Shown here: positions 45,897 to 55,294 of the stretch, piece after piece | Layout of the letters: every line of letters begins with the position of its first letter | Position numbering within the stretch: the stretch's first letter is position 1 | Assembly (NCBI RefSeq): GCF_011398355.1 | Contig: NZ_AP021889.1 | Coordinates: forward strand, 868,001-932,000 | Length of the DNA: 64,000 bases | Direction: 5' to 3' | From: Thiosulfatimonas sediminis | GTDB taxonomy: Bacteria > Pseudomonadota > Gammaproteobacteria > Thiomicrospirales > Thiomicrospiraceae | Notes under the pieces: generated by a model | What the model was told of the DNA's origin: nothing | Seen by the model: the letters and a program-made list of their open reading frames with translations, nothing else | The model's database searches: none | Position numbers and translations under genes: made by a program

Positions 45897-48800
45897 TTAC
45901 TGATTTTCTTTTAAGAGTTGCAGTGCTTTGTCAAATTCAAAGTTTTCGATTTCGTTAAGCAGCTTGTTGATGACTTTTTTCCCAAGTGCTTGTTGAAGAC
46001 ACGCTTTGTTGTCTTCAAAGAAGTTGATGCTTTGACCGTCAAAATTTTCCAGTAATGCGCTAAATTGCAACAGTGTCTGTTTACAAGTATGCGGATCAAT
46101 TTGCGGGCTTGATTCGGCATTATTTGTTGCTTCATTAGTAGTGTTTTTTGGTTTTTGTGGTGTTTGTTCAGTGCTCTCAGTGGTGTCGAGATAGTCCTTT
46201 ATTTCTTGAATCAAGACCTCTAAGCTTGGTTGTAGTGCTTCTAGTTGGGCCTCAATGGTTGCCGTGTTTGCAGGGTTGATACTGCTGGTATTTTTTAATA
46301 AATTTTCTAAAGTGCCGCTTTGTTCACTTAGATACTCCGCTCCGATAGTTGAGCTGACGCCCTTAAGTGAGTGAGCAAGGCGTTCGAGTTCGGGGTAATT
46401 TTCTGATTGCTCCAGCGTTTTAAAATCATCAATAAAGTTTTCGTAACGCTCGGTAAACTGTTTCAGAATTGAGTGATACAGCTTGGTTGAGTCGCCTGAT
46501 AAGTGAAGGCCTTTTTGCAAGTCAATGCTCATAGTTTTCGGTTTGATTGGCTTGGGTTGTTCACTGTGCGAGGGCAGGGCTTGTTGTGGTTTAAAAACGA
46601 TATTTTCTGTGGTTGAGCTATGCGCCGCATAATATTTAGCCATAATTTGATATAGCGTATCTGGGTCAACGGGTTTACCTAAATGGTCATTCATGCCGCT
46701 ATCAATACATTGCTGGCGCTCCTCTTGCATCGCATGAGCGGTCATGGCGATTATTGGCAATTGTGAATATAGCGGGTTTTTGCGTATCATTTTTGTTGCG
46801 GTGTGGCCGTCCATTGCAGGCATTTGCACATCCATAAAGATAATGTCGAAATAATCTTGTTTATGTTTAGAGAGGATATCGAGCGCCTCTTGCCCGTTGT
46901 TGGCAATAATGACTTTGGCGCCTCTGGATTGCATTAATTCAACCGCAATTTGTTGATTCAGCGGATTGTCTTCGGCTAATAGAATTTTCATGCCATTGAA
47001 CCTCAAGTGTTCAGTGGTTTTTTGAATTTGTTCAACTTCTTCGCCATTGCCGTGGAGGTGTGGGAAGTGTTTTCTAAGTATGGCGTTGACGTGTTTTGGT
47101 AACAGAGGTTTGCTGAGGAAGTCTTGGATGCCAAAATGCGCTGCGGTGTCTGCCATTATCTCTGGGTCATAAGCGGAAATTAGTATGGTTTTATTTAACA
47201 GTTCAGGGTGTTTTTGTTGAATGTAGCGCAGCAGAGCTTCACCATCTTCGTCAGGCATAACAAGGTCGGTAAAAATCAAATCGAAAGTTTCATTTTGCAA
47301 GCGCTCCTTGGCTTCTTCAACATTTTGAGCAGTGGTGACTTGCAAACCATGTAGGCTGAGTAGGTTGTCCAATGTTTCCAGCACAATTTCCATGTCATCA
47401 ATAATCAGAATTTTGATGATTTCATCCCATTCGCTGTACTCTTTGCGTTGAGGGGCAATTGGTAGCGTTAGGTCAAAAGAGAAGCGTGAACCCTTATTAA
47501 TTTGACTGCTAACGTTAATTTCGCCGCCCAATAAGTTAATGATTTTTTGTGAAATTGCTAAGCCTAAACCTGTGCCGCCATATTTGCGCGTGGTTGAGCC
47601 GTCGGCTTGGGTGAATTGCTGGAAAAGGCTTTTAATCTGACCTTCTGTCATGCCGATACCAGTGTCTTCCACTTCAATATGGATTTGGGTAAATTTTCCG
47701 ATAAAGTGCCCATCTATTGAAAGACGTACAAAACCAGATTCGGTGAATTTGAGAGCGTTGGAGAGTAGGTTGGTAATGACTTGTTCTAAACGTAAAGGAT
47801 CACAGAGAATCCAGCCGGCATCACCAAGAATGTCTTTTGATTTGAAATCAACAATCAGTTCAATCGGTCGGTTGTGAATGGTTTCCGCCAGTAGGCTGGC
47901 TGAATGGGTTAACACTTCTTCGAGCTTCATCGGAATAAATTCAATGTCCATTTTGCCAGCTTCCACTTTGGAAAAGTCTAGAATGTCATTGATTATTTTT
48001 AATAGAGACTCGCCGGCGTAATGGATTTTTTCAACATAATAATGCTGACGAGGGTTGAGTTCAGTGCGTAATGCTAAATAAGCCATCCCGATAATCGCAT
48101 TCATTGGGGTGCGAATTTCATGTGACATATTTGCGAGGAACATCGCTTTGGTTTGAGCTGCTTGCTCAGCCAATTCTTTAGCAAGTAGTGCTTCCTGTGT
48201 CGCATCGTGCAGTTCATCCATTAATTGCTCACGCAAAATGGCTTCGTTCATGCTGGCGAACATAACGATACAGGTACTGTGGAAAGGTTCAAGTAGTTCT
48301 AAGATGGATTCATCGTAAGGCGTGTCTGCATTAGCAAGGCCATAAACACCAATTAATTTGTTGCCCTGCTTGATTGGGATACCGATGTAACGTTTTAGTT
48401 CTGGATGCCCTTTTGGAGCATTGCCGCCGCGTGGATCATTCATAACATCATTACTGATAACCGTTTTTTCTTTATAGAGCACTTCGCCAATGAGAGTGTC
48501 TGGCGAACAAAACGCGTCTTTTGAACCGCGAATACTTTCATAGAGTTTCTGTGAATCTCTATCCCAAGAGATATTGCTTAGGGCGTGCAGACGTAAACAG
48601 CGTTTATTACTGTCCGGTTTATAAATGACTTCACCCAAGAAACCAAATTCACTGCCAGTAATATCAAGTATGACTTTAAGCAGTTTATCCCAAGATTGGT
48701 TTTCTTGTTGATGGTTAACCACAGAAGCTTCAGTTGCTGTTTTTAGGGCATCAAGGAGTTTATTGCGCAGCTGGGTTGCGTTACGTGCTTCATTTCGTTC

Positions 48801-50144
48801 GGTTAAGTCGGTCAAAATACCAATAAACTCTCGATCGCCGCGGTCTTTTATTTCTGAAACCGCTAAGGCTAATGGGAAGGTTTTCCCGTTTTTACGAAGG
48901 CCTTCAACTTCACGGTCGTCTTTGCCAATAATTTTGGCATGGCCGGTATGCATATAACTACCCATGTATTCTTGATGATGGTTTGCGTAGTTAGCAGGCA
49001 TTAGCATTTCGACATTCTGATGGAGCATTTCGCTGGCTGAATAGCCAAACATCTTCTCCGCCGCATTATTAACACGGGTGATGATGCCTTTGGAATTGAT
49101 TTGGATAATCCCTGCTGCTGCGCCTTCTAAAATGGCTTCGTTTTGCGCAAAAGGTTCCAGCGCGCTGTGTTTCACCAGGCGGATCAAAATAATCAGCGCG
49201 ACTATGCCAAATAGCATTAAGAATGTTTTGAATAGGAAGTGATTGAAACGTGATTGGTACGACTGGTTAACCTCTTTCATGATGGTTTCCCACACCATCG
49301 ACTGCAGTTCAAAACCGCTCATATTGAGTGTGGTTTGCATCTCTTTGGTAATTTTGGGCGTAACGGGCGCTTTGCCTTGCATATTTTGCAGAGGGCGAAG
49401 GTAGTCTATGCTAATTAACTGGTAGCTTTTGGCGATAGCGCCAAGCTTTTCAAAGAGTTCGGGATAGCGGGCAAAAAACGCTTGGTCTGCATCCAATAAT
49501 AAGCCGTTTTTCTCCATCATTAAACTTAAACTAATAATGTCTGTCTGCAGTTTTTTGGACGGTTGCGTAGAGTATAGTTCAAGTAAAGTCAGCAAACGAT
49601 AAAAGCGGATTGTCCAATATTCCAGTTGCCATGAGAAGTCGCTTAAAGAAGTGATATTTTTATTAAAATAATGGCTGTTAAAAAGTTGTTTTTTAGTGCT
49701 AATTAGCACGTGCTGTAATTCAATTGGTGGAATTTCTTCACCATCATACGGCGAATAGTAACAACGCTTGCCAGTTGCGCACTCTTCAATCACGTTACGC
49801 TTATCGAGATAGTTGTTCCAAGCAACGTCCAGACCGGTGATTCGTTCATCGTCTAAGCGCTTCAAAAAAGTATCCATAAGCTGGTTAGTACGTAATTGCT
49901 CCTCTTTCCATTGATCAAAATTGGCTTTTTCGCCGTAAATCAACTTGTAGCCTAGATTGTCTTCGGTGGAAAGCTGATTCGTTGTATCAATCATGACATT
50001 GCTGTTTTTGGTCTGCTCAATCCATTTGATTTCTTCAAATAGGCTAACCAAGTTTTCGGCTAGAACCCAAACGAACAGCGCAAAAATGAGAATGGAAACA
50101 GCTTGAAGACTCAATGCAGCTGTATGAATTTTATGCGCTCTCAT
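45897..50144 (-). CDS. Large membrane hybrid kinase (PAS-GAF-HisKA-HATPase-REC-REC-Hpt)
   Basis: The product is 1415 residues from ATG 50144 (AAGGA 12 bases upstream; a TTG eleven codons earlier lacks a site). A helix at about 10-32 is followed by a periplasmic helical domain of roughly 270 residues and a second helix near 305-325. PAS ([27 protein letters not shown]) and GAF domains follow, then His[14 protein letters not shown], HATPase DTGIGM and [11 protein letters not shown]1 with [14 protein letters not shown]2 [11 protein letters not shown] with [12 protein letters not shown], and Hpt with [13 protein letters not shown]. It is a complete four-step phosphorelay like BarA. In the pre-insertion state it lay about 370 bases upstream of the PstS-like/porin pair on the same strand and it shares their promoter type, so it may sense the same compound. 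Confidence 0.92.
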   Translation of the reverse strand: MRAHKIHTAALSLQAVSILIFALFVWVLAENLVSLFEEIKWIEQTKNSNVMIDTTNQLSTEDNLGYKLIYGEKANFDQWKEEQLRTNQLMDTFLKRLDDERITGLDVAWNNYLDKRNVIEECATGKRCYYSPYDGEEIPPIELQHVLISTKKQLFNSHYFNKNITSLSDFSWQLEYWTIRFYRLLTLLELYSTQPSKKLQTDIISLSLMMEKNGLLLDADQAFFARYPELFEKLGAIAKSYQLISIDYLRPLQNMQGKAPVTPKITKEMQTTLNMSGFELQSMVWETIMKEVNQSYQSRFNHFLFKTFLMLFGIVALIILIRLVKHSALEPFAQNEAILEGAAAGIIQINSKGIITRVNNAAEKMFGYSASEMLHQNVEMLMPANYANHHQEYMGSYMHTGHAKIIGKDDREVEGLRKNGKTFPLALAVSEIKDRGDREFIGILTDLTERNEARNATQLRNKLLDALKTATEASVVNHQQENQSWDKLLKVILDITGSEFGFLGEVIYKPDSNKRCLRLHALSNISWDRDSQKLYESIRGSKDAFCSPDTLIGEVLYKEKTVISNDVMNDPRGGNAPKGHPELKRYIGIPIKQGNKLIGVYGLANADTPYDESILELLEPFHSTCIVMFASMNEAILREQLMDELHDATQEALLAKELAEQAAQTKAMFLANMSHEIRTPMNAIIGMAYLALRTELNPRQHYYVEKIHYAGESLLKIINDILDFSKVEAGKMDIEFIPMKLEEVLTHSASLLAETIHNRPIELIVDFKSKDILGDAGWILCDPLRLEQVITNLLSNALKFTESGFVRLSIDGHFIGKFTQIHIEVEDTGIGMTEGQIKSLFQQFTQADGSTTRKYGGTGLGLAISQKIINLLGGEINVSSQINKGSRFSFDLTLPIAPQRKEYSEWDEIIKILIIDDMEIVLETLDNLLSLHGLQVTTAQNVEEAKERLQNETFDLIFTDLVMPDEDGEALLRYIQQKHPELLNKTILISAYDPEIMADTAAHFGIQDFLSKPLLPKHVNAILRKHFPHLHGNGEEVEQIQKTTEHLRFNGMKILLAEDNPLNQQIAVELMQSRGAKVIIANNGQEALDILSKHKQDYFDIIFMDVQMPAMDGHTATKMIRKNPLYSQLPIIAMTAHAMQEERQQCIDSGMNDHLGKPVDPDTLYQIMAKYYAAHSSTTENIVFKPQQALPSHSEQPKPIKPKTMSIDLQKGLHLSGDSTKLYHSILKQFTERYENFIDDFKTLEQSENYPELERLAHSLKGVSSTIGAEYLSEQSGTLENLLKNTSSINPANTATIEAQLEALQPSLEVLIQEIKDYLDTTESTEQTPQKPKNTTNEATNNAESSPQIDPHTCKQTLLQFSALLENFDGQSINFFEDNKACLQQALGKKVINKLLNEIENFEFDKALQLLKENQ

Positions 50145-50520
50145 GCGAAGTAATTCCTTAAAAAATTGAAAAACCAAACGGGTTGTTTGCTTGAATTAAA
50201 ACAGGGCTCTATTTTCTGGTAACACATCATGGTCGTAACCAAAAATGAATCGGTATCAAAGTATCACTCTGGGGTAAATCCTATTGCTCCGTAAAAAATC
50301 AATCGCGGGTAAAGCGTTACAATACTCCGCTAGTGGTCATTTATTCTGACGTGTTAATTTTGTAAAGTTTGGTTAGCGCTTTACACTCAATCTGTTCGGC
50401 CAAGGAGTAGCTAGGCTTGGTCATTCCGATTCTGACTTTTAAGCCAATCTATCTGGCTAAGCATTCTTAAGGTAGTATTGCCATTTTTTAGAAGCTAACG
50501 GGTAAGAACTACTTACCAGT

Positions 50521-50549
50521 ATTGTGCTAAATAAAAAGCAACCTGTCAA
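50521..50549 (-). promoter_or_regulatory. sigma70-type promoter shared in design with the PstS-like gene
   Basis: On the minus strand TTGACA (50549-50544), 17 bases, CACAAT (50526-50521), with upstream ATACGCAAAA. About 60 bases here (50499-50559) match 40952-41011 at roughly three positions in four. It lies about 375 bases before the kinase start, leaving a long leader. Confidence 0.65.
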
Positions 50550-50690
50550 TTTTGCGTATCCATATTCCCATTTTTTCTTTTTTTGCATCGCTATTTGCAT
50601 TTTAACTGTTTAAAAGGTTGGGTTATCGTCTGCTAAGATGGGGTGGTTTGCAGTGTTTTGCAAACACTTTGATTTTTTTTAAAAAAGGTA

Positions 50691-50718
50691 TTGACTCTTG
50701 TGGGTAGGTCTCTATAAT
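50691..50718 (+). promoter_or_regulatory. Upstream promoter P1 before tRNA-Arg
   Basis: TTGACT (50691-50696), 16 bases, TATAAT (50713-50718), followed by ACGCGC. It is a strong sigma70-like match about 110 bases before the tRNA. Confidence 0.7.
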
Positions 50719-50782
50719 ACGCGCTCATCAGGCAGCGACAGACAACATCAAAGCCTAGCGCAAAAAAAAGTAAAAAAAGTAT

Positions 50783-50811
50783 TTGACATAAACGCTTTTG
50801 ATAACTAAAAT
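50783..50811 (+). promoter_or_regulatory. Promoter P2 of tRNA-Arg
   Basis: TTGACA (50783-50788), 17 bases, TAAAAT (50806-50811), then ACGCGCC, a G+C-rich discriminator typical of stringently controlled stable-RNA promoters. The tRNA begins 17 bases after the -10 hexamer. Confidence 0.8.
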
Positions 50812-50827
50812 ACGCGCCACAATCAAA

Positions 50828-50904
50828 GCGCCCGTAGCTCAATTGGATAGAGTACTCGGCTACGAACCGAGCGGTTAGGGGTTCGACTCCCTTCGGGCGC
50901 GCCA
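50828..50904 (+). tRNA. tRNA-Arg (ACG anticodon)
   Basis: A 77-nt cloverleaf has acceptor stem GCGCCCG / CGGGCGC, an encoded CCA, a T arm with GGTTCGACTCC, and anticodon ACG (50862-50864) in a CTACGAA loop closed by CTCGG/CCGAG. The A at the wobble position is expected to be edited to inosine and read CGU/CGC/CGA. Confidence 0.96.
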
Positions 50905-50910
50905 TTATTC

Positions 50911-50946
50911 AAACCCTTGTAAATGATGTATTTACAGGGGTTTTTT
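50911..50946 (+). terminator. Terminator of tRNA-Arg
   Basis: AACCCTTGTAAAT pairs with ATTTACAGGGGTT (5-base loop, one mismatch), followed by T-rich sequence. It begins seven bases after the tRNA. Confidence 0.85.
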
Positions 50947-51299
50947 GTTATGTATTCAATATCTATTTTCTTGTATTTACCAAAAAAATTACCAAAAAAT
51001 AAATTTCTATATTTGTATTTAGTCCTCGACGCTTTTACCCACAAGGGGTAAAAAAGGGCTGATTGCGCGCGAATGGTTGATAGTGATTGCTTGGATAACT
51101 GAGAACGCGGATAAGGGCTTATGCCGATCTGAATTACAGGAGTCTAATAGCAGGGATAGTCGCCCCGCACGCGGTTTGTCAGAATAAGCAATAATTAATA
51201 ATATGATTATTATTCACCTGTGGTGCATTTAGGAAATCACAATTTTTAGATTCTTAAGTTTATCCCCATCACTCTGATTCACCCATTTTTTTCCTGGGA
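50947..51299. other. Intergenic, no gene seen
   Basis: This is A+T-rich DNA between the tRNA-Arg terminator and the IS21 remnant. It includes the near-repeat TTACCAAAAAAATTACCAAAAAA (about 50975-51000). No supported frame was found. An attachment-site role beside the tRNA is possible, but no duplicated tRNA end was seen. Confidence 0.35.
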
Positions 51300-51777
51300 G
51301 AGCTCAATCAATGCATGAACGCCTTACTCATTAAGGTCAACCAAAAACCCTTTAAACAGCTTGCGGGCAATTGCCAGGAATGGTTCAAGAAAATTGACCG
51401 GCCGGCCTGTTACCGCTGCCCAGCACATGCCCAAAGCGCATCTTGCCCAGCATAAGGTCTCACCGGGCCGTCTAAAAAACCAAGCTAAGGCCATAGGGCC
51501 GGACGTTTTGGCATGGGTCACGCATCAACTCACCACCAAAGCGCATCCAGAACAGGCCTATCGAGTCTGTTTAGGCGCATTGGGTCTCACTCGCCAGTAC
51601 TCGGCAGAGCGATTAAACCAAGCGTGTCGGCGAGCGAATCGTCACAAGCTGTTTCGCTTACAGCAGCTGAAAAACATTCTGACCAGTCATCTAGATCAAC
51701 TGCCCGAAGAAACCACTGTTCATTCCACTCTGCCTCAGTCCCATGAAAACATTCGTGGTCCACACAGCTTTCACTAA
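51300..51777 (+). pseudogene. istA: IS21 transposase IstA remnant (3' end, frameshifted)
   Basis: Only the C-terminal part of IstA remains. One frame from about 51315 reads MNALLIKVNQKPFKQLAG and WFKKIDRPACYRCPAHAQ, which fits the IstA segment before its C-terminal domain. The reading then shifts to another frame that continues LAQHKVSPGRLKNQAKAIGP, HPEQAYRVCLGALGLTRQY and RLNQACRRAN up to 51777. The DDE core and N-terminus are missing. It ends 14 bases before istB, the normal IS21 gene order. Confidence 0.8.
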
Positions 51778-51791
51778 TTCGGAGAACCGCT

Positions 51792-52532
51792 ATGCAAACC
51801 CTATTCAATCAAATTGATGCGCTCAAACTCTACGGTCTGCGCCACGCCTTGCAAACTCAGATTGACCAACCCAATCATTATCAAGATCTCAGCTTCACGG
51901 AACGCTTAGCACACCTGATGCAAAGCGAACAACAAGACCGAGATCATCGCAAACAACAGCGCCTAATCAAACAAGCAAAATTCAAGCTGTTGGCGACGGC
52001 TCAAGGCATTGATTATCAACACCCCAGAGGACTTCAAGCCAGTGTGATGCGAGACCTGCTTCAAGGAGAGTGGATTAAGCGCCACCAGAATGTCTTACTG
52101 ACGGGACCTTGCGGCTCAGGCAAAACCTATCTTGCCTGTGCCCTGGGGCACCATGCCTGTCTGCAAGGGCACGCTGTGCAGTACTTCCGAATCAGTCGTC
52201 TGTTATTGGAGTTGACCCAAGCGAAAGCCGATGGCACCTATCAAACGGCACTCAAGCGTCTTGCGAAATTACCGCTATTGATCCTCGATGACTGGGGGCT
52301 TGAACCGCTCAAAGCCTCCCAACGCAATGACCTGATGGAAATTATGGATGACCGACATGGGAGCAGTTCCACGATTCTGATCAGTCAACTGCCAACCGAA
52401 GAGTGGTATCAAGCGATTGGTGACAACACCCTTGCCGATGCGATATTAGACCGACTGATGCACAACGCACATCGGATCAAACTGAAAGGCGAATCGATGC
52501 GTAAAACGCAATCAGAGATTGACGTCACTTGA
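51792..52532 (+). CDS. istB: IS21 helper ATPase IstB
   Basis: The 246-residue AAA+ protein of the DnaC/IstB family has an N-terminal helical domain (ALKLYGLRHALQTQID, SFTERLAHLMQSE), Walker A GPCGSGKTYLACALG, and Walker B LPLLILDDWGLEPL. The sensor region is STILISQLPTEEWYQAIGD and the C-terminus is ILDRLMHNAHRIKLKGESMR. It assembles on DNA and activates IstA for target-site strand transfer. The gene is intact although its partner istA is not, so the element cannot move on its own. Confidence 0.95.
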   Translation: MQTLFNQIDALKLYGLRHALQTQIDQPNHYQDLSFTERLAHLMQSEQQDRDHRKQQRLIKQAKFKLLATAQGIDYQHPRGLQASVMRDLLQGEWIKRHQNVLLTGPCGSGKTYLACALGHHACLQGHAVQYFRISRLLLELTQAKADGTYQTALKRLAKLPLLILDDWGLEPLKASQRNDLMEIMDDRHGSSSTILISQLPTEEWYQAIGDNTLADAILDRLMHNAHRIKLKGESMRKTQSEIDVT

Positions 52533-52638
52533 ACACTTAAGGTAAAAATAGCCCAGCCAACGATGCGTTGATTTTAGGTGTTCAAGTAAAACCGGAATCA
52601 CTGTTCAAATCCGCCGTTCAAATCCGCCGGAATATGCA
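52526..52638 (+). repeat. IS21 right-end sequence, copy 1
   Basis: It starts at the last codons of istB (CACTTGAACACTTAA) and includes the inverted pair TTGAACACTTA / TAGGTGTTCAA and a tandem GTTCAAATCCGCC. A second, solo copy is at 58108-58207. Confidence 0.75.
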
Positions 52639-53223
52639 GGTGATCTAAACGCGGGGTTTTTAAAGTCTTTGAACTCAATTTCTGGGGATGATCTGGTGCT
52701 CGGCTCGATACCTGATTTGGCATTGATTGAAGTTAGCCTAGAAATTGACGAATATACGCTTTATGATTAAGCTTTGTTGGGGCGCTGTTGTCGAGGTTGA
52801 AGAATGCGAGGAAAATGAAGTCGTTCTTCGTCCAACTCATTGACCTTTGCGGCAATGTAAGTTAGTTCTTGGATGAGCAAGTCCTAGGCGATGTGACGGG
52901 TAAAGCTTCAATGGTCATAAGCCCATCGGTGAAGTCATTCAGTTCGAAGTGCAGTTGACGGATATTGAAGACGGAAAAGCGTTTAATTCAATAGACATAG
53001 ATACTTTCGATGGATATGGACGCGACTTGTGCTGTAAGCCTTCGCTTAACTAAGTTGCTCGTAACTTAGTGGCATCAAAAATACCAGTTTGTAATCTGTA
53101 AGTAGTCCTATCACTTACAAAAGCAAGGGGTTTTTATTAAAATTTGTATTGTCAGGCTTAGGGTTTCCAACCCGAAACTAAATCGTTGTTTTGGGTTTAA
53201 ATAAATTAGTAGTGAGATTGCTT
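52639..53223. other. Intergenic with gene debris and hairpins
   Basis: A frame from about 52634 gives YAGDLNAGFLKSLNSISG and later LIEVSLEIDEYTLYD before a stop at 52770, probably the tail of a lost gene. ACTAAGTT / AACTTAGT (53049-53070) forms a short hairpin, and TGTAAGTAGT with ATCACTTACA (about 53097-53119) another. There is no intact gene. Confidence 0.4.
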
Positions 53224-53673
53224 ATGGAATCTAGAGTTAATCGCATCGCAGTGCATCTTAAAGGTGTGCTTGAAAAGCGGAAAATTACGGGCGCTGCCGT
53301 TCTCAAGGATGTTTCTGTGGACGGGAGTGGCTTAAGCTTGCTTTCGAACGCAGTTTTATTGAAAGGCGATCATATTGTTTTTGAGCTCTCAGAGAGGCAA
53401 GAGGGGACAGTTCATTGCGTTGTTAGGATCGTTCATCAGAGCAAATGGCAGGGTGAAAATTACTATGGTTGCATGATTGTTTACAAGAACAAGGCTTTTG
53501 ATGAGATGTTAACTCGATTGAACCAGTCACATACCCGTCAAGGTAATAGTCGATTTGGTTTCTTATCTTCAGTGGGAAAAGCCTCACCGAGCGTAAAAAC
53601 CACTGAAGCGGTTTCTGAGAACAATGATGACTGGGGTTATCTAGTTGGGAAAGACCATTTAGCTCAGCAATAA
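53224..53673 (+). CDS. PilZ-domain-like protein
   Basis: The product is 149 residues from ATG 53224 (MESRVNRIAVHLKGV); a TTG eleven codons upstream has a poorer context. An arginine-containing N-terminus, then LKDVSVDGSGLSLLSN with the D-x-S-x-x-G pattern and beta-strand-rich IVFELSERQEGTVHCVVRIVH and YYGCMIVY, resemble a PilZ cyclic-di-GMP-binding barrel. The RxxxR half of the motif is imperfect, so ligand binding is uncertain. A polar, probably disordered tail of about 55 residues follows. It stands alone among IS debris. Confidence 0.55.
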   Translation: MESRVNRIAVHLKGVLEKRKITGAAVLKDVSVDGSGLSLLSNAVLLKGDHIVFELSERQEGTVHCVVRIVHQSKWQGENYYGCMIVYKNKAFDEMLTRLNQSHTRQGNSRFGFLSSVGKASPSVKTTEAVSENNDDWGYLVGKDHLAQQ

Positions 53674-53870
53674 TAATTTTCTTGAGCTGCTGATAAAAAA
53701 GTGAGTTGCTTGCACTAGGATTGGCTGCCACAATTAAAAGATGGCGAGGGGAAAGCAAGGGTTTACGCCAGGGCGAACGCATGAACATTTTTTAAGCACC
53801 ATCGACTCAATGACGCTTGCATTATGCCGTCGGTTGACTCATTCTGCCCGCTTTTTTGAAAGCCGATAGC

Positions 53871-54989
53871 ATGACTTTGTTAGAACACCTGCAACACCTT
53901 GACGATCCTCGCTAACAAGCCAAATGCAAACACGATTTAGGGGAAGTCATTTTTATGGCCACCTGTGCGATGCTCTGCGGTGCGGACGATTGGGAGTCCA
54001 TTGCGCTCTTTGCCCAAACCCGAGAAAAGTGGTTTAAACGCACTTTGCGTCCGGCGGGCGGAGTGCCTTCGCATGACACCTTTAACCGCCTCTTTGCCGT
54101 ACTGGACCCACAAGTGTATCGCGACCGCTTCAGCCTTTGGGTGCAAGAGTTGATCCTGAGCACGCCGCTCATTGGTGTGGTCGCCATTGACGGCAAAACA
54201 CTCCGGGCATCGGATTTCTCCAAGCAACAGGCGATTCACATGGTTAATGCGTAGGCTACGCAAGCGGGCGTTGCCCACGGACAGCATAAGGTCGATACAA
54301 AATCCAATGAAATCAAAGCCATTCCGATTCCGGCCTTGCTCGACCAGCTTGCCATTCAAGGCTGCTTGGTCACGATGGACGCGATGGGTTGCCAAAAAGC
54401 GATTGCTCACAAAGTCATCGAGCGCCAAGCCGATTATCTGCTGTGTGTTAAAAAGAATCAGAAAACCCTGTACAGGGACGTCGAAAAGCACTTGACCACC
54501 TACTGGGAAACGCATCCTCAGGACACATTAGGCGTCGGCTTTGCTGAACAGATTGAACAGGGGGATGGTCGCCAAGAATATCGCCGAAGCTGGGTGTTTA
54601 ACGCCTCAGAGCTCGCTCAGCAATCGGAATCGAAAATTCAAACCCTTGCGGCGGTCCAAGTCGATCGAGTATCTCAAGGCAAAGGCAGTAGCCAACTTCG
54701 TTTTTATATTTCGAGTCCGATTCTTAGCGCCGAAGCGGTGCTCAAGGCCACACGCCAACACTGGGAAGTGGAAAACAAACTGCACTGGGTTTTAGATGTC
54801 AGTTTTAACGAAGACCAAAGCAGAGCACGCCAAGGTTATGCGGGGGAAAACTTGGCAACAACACGCCAAATTGCGCTGAATCTACTCAAAAAAGAGAACG
54901 GATTGAAGTTGGGAATCAAAAACAATCGCATGGCCTGTGGCTCGGATGACAATTATCTTTTTAAAGTCATGGGGTTACTGCGATCGTGA
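53871..54989 (+). pseudogene. ISAs1-family transposase with two nonsense codons
   Basis: A single frame from ATG 53871 to 54989 encodes an ISAs1-type DDE transposase: MTLLEHLQHLDDPR, then ATCAMLCGADDWESIALFAQ, FNRLFAVLDP, IDGKTLRAS, VTMDAMGCQKAIAHKVIE, YLLCVKKNQKTLY, RQHWEVENKLHWVLDVSFNED and LLKKENG. It is broken by TAA at 53913 (expected CAA) and TAG at 54252 (expected TGG). No shift occurs, so the element died by point mutation. Confidence 0.9.
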
Positions 54990-55294
54990 TTCATGCGTTT
55001 GCACTGGGATTTACGCAACGTATAAAATGGAGCTTTTGCGCTCATAAAGAAGTATTTTTAATTATTTTGCGAGAGTGTTCAAAAGCCTTGGGTACTAAAT
55101 ATTCAGCGCCTTGTCCAGTCGGCCTTCAAAATGTATCGCCAGTTGCGATAAGGGGGGTTCCAATTGTGGGCAGGCATAGTCCAGTTCTTGGAGGCATTGA
55201 GTATGTCTGGATACAACAGCTTCAACAAGCCGTTTCTGTCGCTTACGAAAAAATGGACGCAGAAAAATTCCCTTAACGCCCCTCCCTCGATTGT
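54990..55294. other. Intergenic after the ISAs1 remnant
   Basis: An open frame ends at 55276 (96 codons, ending VAYEKMDAEKFP) with PVAIRGVPIVGRHSPVLGGIEYVW in its middle. It lacks a ribosome binding site and begins inside the transposase stop region, so it may be the 3' scrap of a gene displaced by the IS. No family is recognised. Confidence 0.35.

Noticed and set aside
50633-51044. Protein-coding frames overlapping tRNA-Arg on the minus strand
   Set aside because: They run through the tRNA and its promoters and contain translated tRNA sequence, a common artefact.
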